DNA of 64,000 nt from CAVALG01 sp963630555 (lineage in GTDB: Bacteria > Bacillota > Clostridia > Oscillospirales > Acutalibacteraceae), in assembly GCA_963630555.1 (NCBI GenBank), contig CAVGND010000003.1, positions 27,352-91,351 on the forward strand. Direction: 5' to 3'. Below the pieces are notes generated by a model that saw only the letters and a list, made by a program, of their open reading frames with translations, was not told the DNA's origin and ran no database searches. Each line of letters starts with the position of its first letter. The stretch's first letter is position 1. Both the position numbers and the translations under genes were made by a program. Shown one piece after another: positions 40,129 to 48,683 of the stretch.

Positions 40129-40712
40129 ATCTTTTTAATTTGCGGCGCCCGGAAGAGAAGTGCCGCGCCGACTACGGTAAGCGCCAGTTCAGGCAGCATA
40201 TAAAGTCCGTTATACGCCAGCGAATAGAGGAACGGCATATTTTCAAATGTGTTGCCGAAAAGGCTGAACTGTGCAAGTTGTGTAAAAATAACCGCTCCCG
40301 AAACGAAGTGGCACAAAAATCTGAGCACGACGGCAAGAACCACGCCGGACAAGACGCCTCTTGTTCCGCTTTTTCTGAAAACGCCTGCAAGTCCCAAAAC
40401 GGTGAAAGCAAGAACATAATCAAGCATTATGCAGCCGATAAGCGAAATCGGGGTAAGACCCCAGGCAAGCAGCCCGTCGCTTACAATGCCGAAAGTCAGC
40501 TGAACCAGCGAGTAAACAAAGGCAGAAACAAGCCCCCAAGCCGTGCCGTACATTACGGGCAGCATAACTATCGGAAGCATTGAAAGCAGGGTGACCGAAC
40601 CGCCGAGCGGCATTTTAAAGACCTTCACCATACTGAGTGCGGTTGCGAGTGCGAGCATAACCGCAGTTACGCACAAGCGCTGAAGATTGACTTTTTTTGT
40701 TGTGTTTGACAT
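40116..40712 (-). CDS. thiT: Thiamine ECF transporter S-component ThiT
   Basis: A 198-residue protein with six membrane helices and the ThiT pattern PLGGSVTLLSMLPIVMLPVM near helix 2-3 and LGLAGVFRK in the middle. ThiT captures thiamine and works with the shared ECF energising module, which is not encoded in this window. A TPP riboswitch directly upstream makes the substrate assignment firm. Ribosome site AAGGAGAAG precedes the ATG. Confidence 0.93.
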   Translation of the reverse strand: MSNTTKKVNLQRLCVTAVMLALATALSMVKVFKMPLGGSVTLLSMLPIVMLPVMYGTAWGLVSAFVYSLVQLTFGIVSDGLLAWGLTPISLIGCIMLDYVLAFTVLGLAGVFRKSGTRGVLSGVVLAVVLRFLCHFVSGAVIFTQLAQFSLFGNTFENMPFLYSLAYNGLYMLPELALTVVGAALLFRAPQIKKICNL

Positions 40713-40734
40713 ACTTTTCTTCTCCTTAAAAATA

Positions 40735-40770
40735 AAAATTCACCAACAGGATAACCGTTGGCGAATTTTT
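40735..40770 (-). terminator. Regulated terminator of the TPP riboswitch
   Basis: On the minus strand TTCGCCAAC pairs with GTTGGTGAA and is followed by TTTTTATTTTT, just before the thiT ribosome site. It is the expression platform: TPP binding should favour this hairpin and stop transcription. Confidence 0.85.
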
Positions 40771-40797
40771 GGTTAAACATCAGTGCAAAACAAAATA

Positions 40798-40892
40798 TTC
40801 TCCCTACGACGGCATTATCCGAATCAGGTTAAAGGGTTCGCGCGGACTACCGCGCATCTCAGCCGACTTAAGCGTCGGGCACCCCCGTATTC
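40798..40892 (-). promoter_or_regulatory. TPP (THI-box) riboswitch
   Basis: On the minus strand the conserved aptamer pieces occur in order: GGGGGTGCCC, GGCTGAGATG, AACCCTTTAACCTGATTCGG, ATAATGCC and GTAGGGA. The helix between the first two (CGACGCTTAAGTCG) and the variable P3a arm (GCGCGGTAGTCCGCGC) both fold. It controls thiT-thiN and ends about 85 bases before thiT. Confidence 0.97.
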
Positions 40893-40921
40893 TGTTGGTC
40901 AGACTTTTAAAGTCCAAGTAC

Positions 40922-40950
40922 ATTTTACCATTCAGCCCCGAATTTGTCAA
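40922..40950 (-). promoter_or_regulatory. Sigma-A promoter of the thiT-thiN transcript
   Basis: On the minus strand TTGACA (40945-40950) and TAAAAT (40922-40927) are exactly 17 bases apart, placing the start of transcription about 25 bases before the riboswitch. Confidence 0.88.
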
Positions 40951-41351
40951 CATTGCAATCAATGCGAATTTACCGTGCATCGCAGGCGGGCAGGCTGACG
41001 GGCGGCGGGGTAACGGACAGCGCCGCTGCCGAAAACAAAGTTTTCGGTCGGGCGTGCCGCGAACCGCATAATTTACCCGAAGATTTTAAGCGCGCCGACC
41101 CAAAGCGAACGCTTTGGGCAGCGGCACTGTTCGTTACCTCACGCCGCGCATGCGAACCGCACATATCGGCAAACAAGTCTGCGGCAATTAAGTCATAAAT
41201 ACCAAATAACCCATATTCTTACCGAACAGGTAATAATTTTCTTGCAATTTAGCGCCGGCGGCTGTTGTAAAATTGCGCCGTTTGTGTTACACTTGTGTTA
41301 CGCCCGACAGGGGCGGATTGCAATATGCGTTTAATTTAAGGAGCAAATCGT
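40951..41351. other. Gene-free region with hairpins, upstream of lon
   Basis: About 400 bases without a credible gene. It holds two perfect hairpins: CCGAAAAC/GTTTTCGG at 41029-41047 with loop AAA, and CCCAAAGC/GCTTTGGG at 41099-41118 with loop GAAC. Nearer lon there is a direct repeat, TTGTGTTAC at 41282-41290 and 41293-41301. The lon ribosome site AAGGAG is at about 41338. Confidence 0.7.
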
Positions 41352-43763
41352 ATGTCAGTTACCGTTAAAGATAATATATCGCTGCCGGCAATGGCGCTGC
41401 GCGGCGTGGTGGTTTTCCCCGAAATGTTTGTCCATTTTGATGTGGGCAGGCCGAAATCGGTAGAGGCTTTGCGCGCCGCAATGGAATCCGACCGACGCAT
41501 TTTTTTAATAACGCAGCGTGATATGCGGGAAGAAGAAATCACCCGTGGCGGACTTTATGACGTCGGGGTTATTGCAAAGGTTCGCCAAATGTTAAAGCTG
41601 CCGGAAGGCGGACTTCGCGTGCTTGTTGAGGGGATATGCCGCGCCGAATGCGTGAACCTGAAAGCCCGACCCGATTATATGATTGCCGATATAAACATAA
41701 TTGAAGATAAAAAGGTGCGCTGTTCCGCAATTTACCGTGAAGCGCTTGTTCGGCGTGCACGCGAAGTGTTTGAAGATTACGCGGAAGTAAATGCAAAGGT
41801 GCCGCCCGATATTATGATGACGGTTTTATCAAACGATAATATCGGTTATCTTGCGGATTATATAGCCTCCAACACTACAATACAACTTGACGATAAACAG
41901 TTCGTATTGGAACAGCGTAATCCACAAAAGCGGCTTGAAGCGGTTATCTCTCTGCTTATACGCGAAACGGAGATTTTAAAAACCGATGAAAAAATCGGGC
42001 GTGAAGTTGCCGCAAATATTGACGATAATCAGCGCGAATACTATATGCGCGAGCAGTTAAAGGTGCTTAACGAGGAACTCTACGGCGGCGACGACCCGAA
42101 TAAAGAAGCGGACGAATATAATAAGAAAATCGACGCGCTCAAAGCCTCCGACGAGGTTAAGGAAAAACTCAAATCCGAGGTTTCCCACCTTGTGAAAATG
42201 CCGTTCGGCTCGCAGGAGGCGGCGGTGATTCGCGGATATCTTGACTGCTGCCTGTCGCTTCCATGGGGAATTTACAGCACCGAAAAAATAAACATCGCAA
42301 AATCACGAAAAATACTCGACCGTGACCATTACGGTATGAAAAAAGTTAAAGAACGGATGACAGAACTGCTTTCCGTCCGTTCGCTTAACCCGGATATAAA
42401 AGGGCAGATTGTTTGTCTGGCGGGCCCTCCCGGAATCGGTAAAACCTCAATTGCAAAGGCGGTTGCCGAATGTATGGGACGAAAATATGCACGCGTTGCG
42501 CTGGGCGGCGTGGGAGATGAAGCGGAAATACGCGGGCACCGCAAGACCTATATCGGTTCCATGCCCGGCAGAATTATCGACGCAATTAAAAAAGCAGGCA
42601 CTTCAAATCCGCTTATTCTGCTTGACGAGGTTGATAAATTGGCGGACAGTTACAAGGGCAGCCCTGCCGCGGCACTGCTTGAAGTGCTGGACAGCGAGCA
42701 GAATTCTGCATTTGTTGACCATTATATCAACCTGCCGTTTGATTTAAGCCGCGTTCTGTTTATAACAACGGCGAATTCGCTTGATACCGTTCCGCGCCCT
42801 CTGCTTGACCGTATGGAAATAATCGAGATGGGGAGTTACACGCGTGAGGACAAGTTCCACATAGCCAAAAACCACCTTATCAAAAAGCAGACGGCGGAAC
42901 ACGGACTTACCGCAAAACAACTTAAAATTACCGACGCCGCAATTTACGAAATGATTGACGGATACACAAAAGAGGCAGGCGTGCGCCAACTTGACCGCAC
43001 GATAGCGGCAATTTGCCGCAAAGCGGCGGTTAAGATAGTTTCGGGCGAGGGTGAAGCGGTAAATGTAAACGCAAAGGCGCTTAAAGAACTGCTCGGAACG
43101 CCTAAATACAAAGATGAAAAACTGTCGGCTGCCGACGAAGTAGGGCTTGTAAACGGCCTTGCCTGGACGGCGGTGGGCGGCACTATGATGAAACTGGAGG
43201 CGGTTGCCGTACCGGGCAGCGGAAAACTTGAACTTACCGGCTCGCTCGGTGATGTTATGCAGGAATCGGCAAAGGCGGCGGTAACCTATGTAAGAAGCCG
43301 CGCCGAGGCACTGGGGATAGACCGCGATTTTTACAAAAACCGCGACCTGCACATCCATGCGGACGAGGCAGCCGTACCGAAAGACGGCCCTTCGGCGGGC
43401 GTCACGATGACAACTGCGGTGGTTTCAAGCCTTACGGGCATACCCGTGCGGCGCGATATTGCAATGACGGGTGAAATAACCATTCGCGGCACGGTCTGCG
43501 CCATTGGCGGGCTTAAGGAAAAGAGTATGGCGGCATTTAAATCGGGCGTTGCAAGGATATTTATACCTGCCGACAATGTACCCGACCTTGACGAGGTTGA
43601 CGAGGTCGTCAAATCGGCGGTTGAATTTATACCGGTCAAAAATGTTGACGAGATATTAAGGCAGGCGCTGACTGAAAATCCGTTTTTAAACGAAACGCAT
43701 ACGGCAAAACTCAGTTATCGCATTGAACCGGAAAGAAAAAGCAGCGGCGTAGGGCTTCGCTGA
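41352..43763 (+). CDS. lon: ATP-dependent protease Lon (LonA)
   Basis: An 803-residue LonA protease. The N-terminal substrate domain covers residues 1-200 (LPAMALRGVVVFPEMFVHFD). The AAA+ domain follows with Walker A GPPGIGKTSIAKA, Walker B LILLDEVDKL and sensor motifs. The C-terminal protease domain holds the catalytic serine in PKDGPSAGVTM and the lysine in GGLKEKSMAA. It degrades damaged and regulatory proteins in the cytoplasm. It is followed 19 bases later by engB, the order seen in many Firmicutes. Confidence 0.97.
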   Translation: MSVTVKDNISLPAMALRGVVVFPEMFVHFDVGRPKSVEALRAAMESDRRIFLITQRDMREEEITRGGLYDVGVIAKVRQMLKLPEGGLRVLVEGICRAECVNLKARPDYMIADINIIEDKKVRCSAIYREALVRRAREVFEDYAEVNAKVPPDIMMTVLSNDNIGYLADYIASNTTIQLDDKQFVLEQRNPQKRLEAVISLLIRETEILKTDEKIGREVAANIDDNQREYYMREQLKVLNEELYGGDDPNKEADEYNKKIDALKASDEVKEKLKSEVSHLVKMPFGSQEAAVIRGYLDCCLSLPWGIYSTEKINIAKSRKILDRDHYGMKKVKERMTELLSVRSLNPDIKGQIVCLAGPPGIGKTSIAKAVAECMGRKYARVALGGVGDEAEIRGHRKTYIGSMPGRIIDAIKKAGTSNPLILLDEVDKLADSYKGSPAAALLEVLDSEQNSAFVDHYINLPFDLSRVLFITTANSLDTVPRPLLDRMEIIEMGSYTREDKFHIAKNHLIKKQTAEHGLTAKQLKITDAAIYEMIDGYTKEAGVRQLDRTIAAICRKAAVKIVSGEGEAVNVNAKALKELLGTPKYKDEKLSAADEVGLVNGLAWTAVGGTMMKLEAVAVPGSGKLELTGSLGDVMQESAKAAVTYVRSRAEALGIDRDFYKNRDLHIHADEAAVPKDGPSAGVTMTTAVVSSLTGIPVRRDIAMTGEITIRGTVCAIGGLKEKSMAAFKSGVARIFIPADNVPDLDEVDEVVKSAVEFIPVKNVDEILRQALTENPFLNETHTAKLSYRIEPERKSSGVGLR

Positions 43764-43782
43764 AATTACGGGTAGGTAAATA

Positions 43783-44379
43783 ATGAATTATAACAATGTA
43801 AAATTTGAAATGTCGGTGGGGACGGCGGCGCAAATGCCGCCTTCAAGCCTGCCCGAAATATGTTTTTCGGGGCGGTCGAACGTCGGGAAATCTTCGCTTA
43901 TTAACAAGACCCTGGGCAGGAAATCGCTGGCGAGAGTCAGCACAAAGCCCGGCAAAACGGTAACCGTGAACTTTTTTTCTCTGGAAAACGTGCGCCTTGC
44001 CGACCTGCCGGGTTACGGGTATGCAAAGGTATCTTTTTCAGAGCGTACGCGCTGGGCGGAACTTATGGAATATTATTTCGGGTCACAGCGGAATATTGCC
44101 CATGTTTTTCAACTTGTGGATATGCGCCATTCGCCGACAAAATATGACATGGATATGCTGCAATTGCTTGTGGGTGACGGTTACCCGTTCAGCGTGGTGC
44201 TTACCAAGAGCGATAAACTTAACAAGACCGAGCGCGCGGCAAGACTGGAAGCGCTGAAAGAGGAACTCTCATTTTTACCGAAAGATACGGCGGTTATTCC
44301 GTTTTCTTCGATAACGGGTGAGGGTACGCAGCAGGTACGTGCCGTTATTGAACGGATTTCAGACGAAACAAACGGTTAA
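43783..44379 (+). CDS. engB: Ribosome biogenesis GTPase EngB (YsxC/YihA)
   Basis: A 198-residue GTPase needed for 50S assembly. G1 is GRSNVGKSSLINKTLG, G2 the conserved threonine in VSTKPGKT, G3 DLPGYGYAKV, G4 LTKSDKL and G5 near FSSITGEG. Length is normal. It follows lon. Its last 35 bases overlap the 3' end of the PH-domain gene on the other strand. Confidence 0.96.
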   Translation: MNYNNVKFEMSVGTAAQMPPSSLPEICFSGRSNVGKSSLINKTLGRKSLARVSTKPGKTVTVNFFSLENVRLADLPGYGYAKVSFSERTRWAELMEYYFGSQRNIAHVFQLVDMRHSPTKYDMDMLQLLVGDGYPFSVVLTKSDKLNKTERAARLEALKEELSFLPKDTAVIPFSSITGEGTQQVRAVIERISDETNG

Positions 44380-45727
44380 TCCGTCCGGAATCAAGATTTT
44401 TAACCGTGACCGATATTTTGTTTTTCCCGGCGGCGTAAACCCGTAGGGAGCAAACGCCGAAGCGGCGGTCAAACGGTGTTTCCGATATCAAAAAAGCCGG
44501 TACGCTTTCTTCCGGAACGTGTAACTCTTTAACGGAAAAACCGTACCCTCCGCGCACGCTTATGACATCCGAAAAGCGGACGCATAATCTGAAATAATTT
44601 CTGAATTCTCCGGCAGCGGCGAAAGCGGCATAAACCGCCGCAAAGGCAAGAATAAGATAATATCCGGCGGCGGTAAGCGGTCGGATATATTTTTCGGCGG
44701 GAAGCAGTATCGCCGTGCAGACCGCCGCTAACATCCATAAATATTTTTTCATCGGTCGGGTGGCTGCGGTCGCCTTACAGCGAAGCGTCCGACCCGATGA
44801 GGAAAAACCCGTATCCTGCGGTACAAGCGGGAGTATGCAGGCTGAATCTTTGCGCGTTCCGGCATAACCGTCGGTTATTACGGACGCGCTTTTTTTATGC
44901 AGCAGCGAGAGTAAAAATCCCTGACGGCAGTAAAAGGAGCGGATCCCGTCCGCAGGGAGGTACGTCTTTTTGCGGTGTAAAAGTCCGCTTGAAACCGTAA
45001 CGGTTCGGCGCTGCCTGTCTACCGAAAAATTCCAAACATCCGCAGCCGCACGCAAAAAAGACACTGTATATGCCACGCAGAGCATAAGCAGCGGCAGCCG
45101 TATCAAAAGGCTTATTGCGGCGGATGTCACGTCACCCCGATCGGGCAAAAATCCTTTCGCAATCTCCGATTTAAGAATACGGTTTACCGTTGCGGTCAAT
45201 TTACCTGCTATCGGGACGGCTACGAGCATACCCGATACAAACGATGAAGAGCCCAGCGCATAAATTACGGCGTCGGCAACACGGAATTTTTTGGTGTAAA
45301 TGTGTGCGCTTTCGGGATGAAAAGCAAGCAGTTTTTTTATATTCCCTCGGCTGAGCGTAACGCTCACGGCGGCACCGCTGCCGTCCGGCGGATAAATTTT
45401 AACTGCCGCCAGACCTGCCGCGCGGTAAAAAGCGCCGTGCCGCACGGTTATTACCGAATTTTCAAGCGAAAACTCACGGCGGCGGCGAATGAAAACACCC
45501 TCTGTTACCGTTGCTTTGCCTGCGTCCAGCTTTAATGAAAACAGTAGGGTTTTTACAAGCGGCAGCAAAAAAGTTGCGGCGGTTGCGATAATTGCGGGTG
45601 CGTCCGCCCATATTTCAAGGGTATGGGTGACCATACCGACCGCCTGTTTTACAAGCGGCACCGTTAAAAGCGCCGAATATGGGTAAAAATATTTAAAATA
45701 CATAAATGGGCTGCACCTTATTTTCAT
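44345..45727 (-). CDS. Bacterial PH-domain membrane protein (YdbT-like)
   Basis: A 460-residue membrane protein related to the YdbT/DUF304 (bPH2) family. Repeating units contain a pair of membrane helices followed by a PH-like domain; the first shows AGKATVTEGVFIRRRREFSL, the second RRTVTVSSGLLHRKKTYLP. ATG 45727 follows GGAGGG and is preferred over a longer frame to 45826 that overlaps the upstream gene. The upstream 142-residue PH protein is the matching YdbS-like partner. Its role is unknown; Bacillus homologues have been linked to antimicrobial resistance. Confidence 0.78.
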   Translation of the reverse strand: MKIRCSPFMYFKYFYPYSALLTVPLVKQAVGMVTHTLEIWADAPAIIATAATFLLPLVKTLLFSLKLDAGKATVTEGVFIRRRREFSLENSVITVRHGAFYRAAGLAAVKIYPPDGSGAAVSVTLSRGNIKKLLAFHPESAHIYTKKFRVADAVIYALGSSSFVSGMLVAVPIAGKLTATVNRILKSEIAKGFLPDRGDVTSAAISLLIRLPLLMLCVAYTVSFLRAAADVWNFSVDRQRRTVTVSSGLLHRKKTYLPADGIRSFYCRQGFLLSLLHKKSASVITDGYAGTRKDSACILPLVPQDTGFSSSGRTLRCKATAATRPMKKYLWMLAAVCTAILLPAEKYIRPLTAAGYYLILAFAAVYAAFAAAGEFRNYFRLCVRFSDVISVRGGYGFSVKELHVPEESVPAFLISETPFDRRFGVCSLRVYAAGKNKISVTVKNLDSGRINRLFRLKSVQ

Positions 45728-45752
45728 CGCCCTGTCACCCTCCATTTTGTAT

Positions 45753-46181
45753 TCAGCGAAAAACGGCGTTTTTAATTTCTTCCGCACGGCGGCGCGACAT
45801 TGCAGGCAAAATAAAGGCTGCCGCACCGCTTTTTATAACGGGCAATTCCAGCCCGAAAATCGACAATACGGGCAGGCGCAGCGTCTCCCAAAATACTAAA
45901 CTGCGCCGATTTATTATTATCTGCTTTTTTATAAATACGCCCTTTTTTATAAATATCCGTTCCGCATCGGCTTTAACGGAAAAACCTCCGTAAATCGCAG
46001 GGATATAAAAAGCGCAGATCACCGTGCCCGCTGCTGCGGCTGAAAATGCGGCGGTGACGGCAACGGGAAAAGCAGAAAACTTATAAACAATAAAAACGAC
46101 GGCTGAAAGACAAATGCCCGTCAGCCATCGCCAAAAATTTATTTCACGACCGTAGTTACAGTTCATTTCATCACCGGGCAT
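45753..46181 (-). CDS. Bacterial PH-domain membrane protein (YdbS-like)
   Basis: A 142-residue protein with two membrane helices near the N-terminus (WLTGICLSAVVFIVYKF and TAAFSAAAAGTVICAFYIPA). One PH-like domain follows (GGFSVKADAERIFIKKGVFI, then RRSLVFWETLRLPVLSIFG). It pairs with the longer YdbT-like gene 25 bases downstream. An internal ATG at 46166 is an alternative start. It lies just after rarA, and nothing in the 44-base gap suggests a terminator. Confidence 0.75.
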   Translation of the reverse strand: MPGDEMNCNYGREINFWRWLTGICLSAVVFIVYKFSAFPVAVTAAFSAAAAGTVICAFYIPAIYGGFSVKADAERIFIKKGVFIKKQIIINRRSLVFWETLRLPVLSIFGLELPVIKSGAAAFILPAMSRRRAEEIKNAVFR

Positions 46182-46225
46182 ATATATAATTACTTAATAA
46201 TTATTATGCCCGATATATGTAAAAA

Positions 46226-47488
46226 TCACTTCTTTTTCACTTTTTCCCAATATTGTTTGTACGCCTGCTCGTTTTTATTATAGCCGAAAGTGTAATATTT
46301 TGCGTCCTTTATTTCATCGGGCAGGTACTGCTGCGGTGTATAATGGTTCGGAAAATCGTGCGGATATTTATAGAACTGACCTTTTGCGGCAACCTCCGCC
46401 CCGTCAAAATGCTTGTTTTGCAGTGCGCGCGGCACATTGCCCGACCGCCCGTTTTCAATATCCCGCATTGCGGCGTCTATCGCCTTTTCGCCCGAATTCG
46501 ACTTAGGCGTTATCGCAACCAGGATAGCCGCGTCGGCAAGCGGTATCCTCGCTTCCGGCAAGCCCAGCATCAGCGCCGCATCCACCGCCGCTTTAACTAT
46601 CGGGATAATTTGCGGATATGCAAGCCCGACATCCTCGCAGGCGCAGACCATAAGGCGGCGGCAAGCCGTCGGCAAGTCCCCGGCTTCTAAAAGTACGGCA
46701 AGATAGTGCACAGCCGCATCGGGGTCGCTGCCGCGCATTGATTTTTGAAACGCCGACATTGCGTCATAGTTATCGTCACCCCGCCGGTCAAACCGCATTG
46801 CCTGCTTTTGCAAAAGTTGTTCCGCCAATTCACGGGAAATGATTATTTCCGATTCGGTTCTTTCCGCAGCCAAAACGGCTATATCCAGCGCGTTAAGCGC
46901 TTTGCGGACATCGCCGCCGCAGGCAGCCGAAATATAATCGTCGGCACCGCTCTCAAAAACGATTTTCAGGTTTTCTTCGCCCGACAGTATTTCCGCCGCA
47001 CGGCGCAGCGCGCCCTTGATATCGGCAACCGACAACGGTTTAAATTCAAATACCGTTGAACGGCTGATAATGGCGTTGTATACATAAAAATACGGATTTT
47101 CGGTAGTTGAGGCAATAAGGGTGATTTCGCCGCTTTCCATAAACTGCAGCAAGGTCTGCTGCTGCTTTTTTGTGAAATACTGTATCTCGTCAAGATACAA
47201 GAGCACACCGTCGGCAGCCTCTACGCCGCCGATTGAGGCTATTATATTTTTTATGTCGGCGGTTGACGCGGTTGTGGCATTAAGGCGGAACAGTTTTTTA
47301 CCGCTGCCTGCCGCTATGATTTCCGCTACCGTAGTCTTGCCCACGCCCGACGGCCCGTAAAATATTAAATTGGGTATATTTCCGCTTTCGATTATTTTTC
47401 TGAGCGCTTTGCCTTCCCCTAATATATGCCGTTGACCGAATACATCGTCAACTGACAAAGGCCTTATCCTGTCGGCTAACGGAGCCAT
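46226..47488 (-). CDS. rarA: Replication-associated recombination protein RarA (MgsA)
   Basis: A 420-residue clamp-loader-like AAA+ ATPase. It has RIRPLSVDDVFGQRHILG at the N-terminus, Walker A FYGPSGVGKTTVAEII, Walker B LLYLDEIQYF and sensor 1 ASTTENPYF. The C-terminal MgsA tetramerisation region shows SAFQKSMRGSDPDAAVHYLA and HFDGAEVAAKGQFYKYPHDF. It acts at stalled replication forks. An AAAGGGGA site precedes ATG 47488. Confidence 0.95.
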   Translation of the reverse strand: MAPLADRIRPLSVDDVFGQRHILGEGKALRKIIESGNIPNLIFYGPSGVGKTTVAEIIAAGSGKKLFRLNATTASTADIKNIIASIGGVEAADGVLLYLDEIQYFTKKQQQTLLQFMESGEITLIASTTENPYFYVYNAIISRSTVFEFKPLSVADIKGALRRAAEILSGEENLKIVFESGADDYISAACGGDVRKALNALDIAVLAAERTESEIIISRELAEQLLQKQAMRFDRRGDDNYDAMSAFQKSMRGSDPDAAVHYLAVLLEAGDLPTACRRLMVCACEDVGLAYPQIIPIVKAAVDAALMLGLPEARIPLADAAILVAITPKSNSGEKAIDAAMRDIENGRSGNVPRALQNKHFDGAEVAAKGQFYKYPHDFPNHYTPQQYLPDEIKDAKYYTFGYNKNEQAYKQYWEKVKKK

Positions 47489-47503
47489 AAATATAAATCC
47501 CCT

Positions 47504-47965
47504 TTATTCCGCCCCGACGGCTTCGGCTTCTTCCAACAAAGAAGTGCAGTGCGGGCAGCGTGTGGCTTTAATATCAATTTCGCTTTGGCAGAAGGGACAT
47601 TTTTTAACGGTGACTTCCGGTGCGCTCCCATCCTTTTTAAGTTTAAGCGGGTCAAAGGACGACAAGTGGTTAAGGAATTTAACAAGCAGGAAAATTACCA
47701 TTGCCATAATAAAGAAATTTATCACGGCGGTAATAAAAGAACCGTATTTTATCGCTACCTGTGCCCCGTCCGAACCGGTCTTTATGACCCACTGCCATTC
47801 CGAAAAATCGGTGTCGGCAAACAGCCCGATTACGGGCGAAATAATATCGTTTGTAAGCGAATTGACAATACCCTGAAACGCCGCGCCTATAATAACGCCG
47901 ACGGCAAGATTCATTGCGTTGCCCTTTATCGCAAACTCCTTAAACTCGTTAAAAAATTTTCTCAT
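47504..47965 (-). CDS. mscL: Large-conductance mechanosensitive channel with C-terminal zinc ribbon
   Basis: A 153-residue channel that opens under membrane tension to release solutes. The N-terminal helix and TM1 read FFNEFKEFAIKGNAMNLAVG and VIIGAAFQGIVNSL; TM2 is FITAVINFFIMAMVIFLLVKF. After a short linker the C-terminus is a zinc ribbon, KKCPFCQSEIDIKATRCPHC, in place of the usual helical bundle. ATG 47965 follows AAAGGGTG; a GTG nine bases earlier is possible. Confidence 0.94.
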   Translation of the reverse strand: MRKFFNEFKEFAIKGNAMNLAVGVIIGAAFQGIVNSLTNDIISPVIGLFADTDFSEWQWVIKTGSDGAQVAIKYGSFITAVINFFIMAMVIFLLVKFLNHLSSFDPLKLKKDGSAPEVTVKKCPFCQSEIDIKATRCPHCTSLLEEAEAVGAE

Positions 47966-47987
47966 AGCAAACACCCTTTTTTATTTT

Positions 47988-48683
47988 TTATATTTCTGGA
48001 ATTGCGGCACACAGCGCACGCGCGCATCTTGCTGACGCAAATTCCAGATATTTTTCCCAACTTTCGGCAATATTTCCGCCCAGCGTATCGCTTATTGAGC
48101 GAACGATTACAAACGGAACATTGTTAAGCGCGCATATATGAGCAACCGCGCCGCCCTCCATTTCGCAGCACAGGGCGCCGAATTCCTCGGCTATTGCGCG
48201 TTTTTCATCCGCCGAAGAAACAAAACGGTCTGCCGACGCAATTATGCCTTTATGCAGGCGGAATTCGCCGCCCTCTGCCGAGCAGGCGGTAAGCATAACA
48301 TCGGCAAGATGCCCGTCCGCAGGTATTAATTTGCCGATATCGGTTATGTATCCCTTTTCTCTGCCGAATGCGGTCAGGTCGAAATCGTACTGAACGCAGG
48401 CGGAAGATACCACAATATCACCGTAGTCAAGGCTCTCGCTCACGCTGCCGGCAGAGCCGGTGTTTATAACTGCGGCAGGGTCGAAACGGTCTATAATAAA
48501 CTGCGCAGTCGCCGCTGCGTTGACTTTGCCGACGCCGCTTTGCGCCAGTATGCAGCGGCAGCCGTTTATACTGCCGGATATAAATTTTTTGCCTATGCCC
48601 GAAATTTCGGTTTTACCGCACATAATTTCGGCAACGGCGGCGACCTCTTCATCTACCGCCGCTATTATCGCTATCGGTTTCAA
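47988..48683 (-). CDS. mtnN: 5'-methylthioadenosine/S-adenosylhomocysteine nucleosidase
   Basis: A 231-residue nucleosidase of the PNP/UDP family that splits MTA and SAH, recycling SAM by-products. Characteristic segments are IIAAVDEEVAAV at the N-terminus, QSGVGKVNAAATAQFIID, NTGSAGSVSESLDYGDIVVS, CCEMEGGAVAHICALNNVPF and the catalytic aspartate in RSISDTLGG. Its start overlaps the end of the DagK-type gene by four bases. Confidence 0.95.
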   Translation of the reverse strand: MKPIAIIAAVDEEVAAVAEIMCGKTEISGIGKKFISGSINGCRCILAQSGVGKVNAAATAQFIIDRFDPAAVINTGSAGSVSESLDYGDIVVSSACVQYDFDLTAFGREKGYITDIGKLIPADGHLADVMLTACSAEGGEFRLHKGIIASADRFVSSADEKRAIAEEFGALCCEMEGGAVAHICALNNVPFVIVRSISDTLGGNIAESWEKYLEFASARCARALCAAIPEI

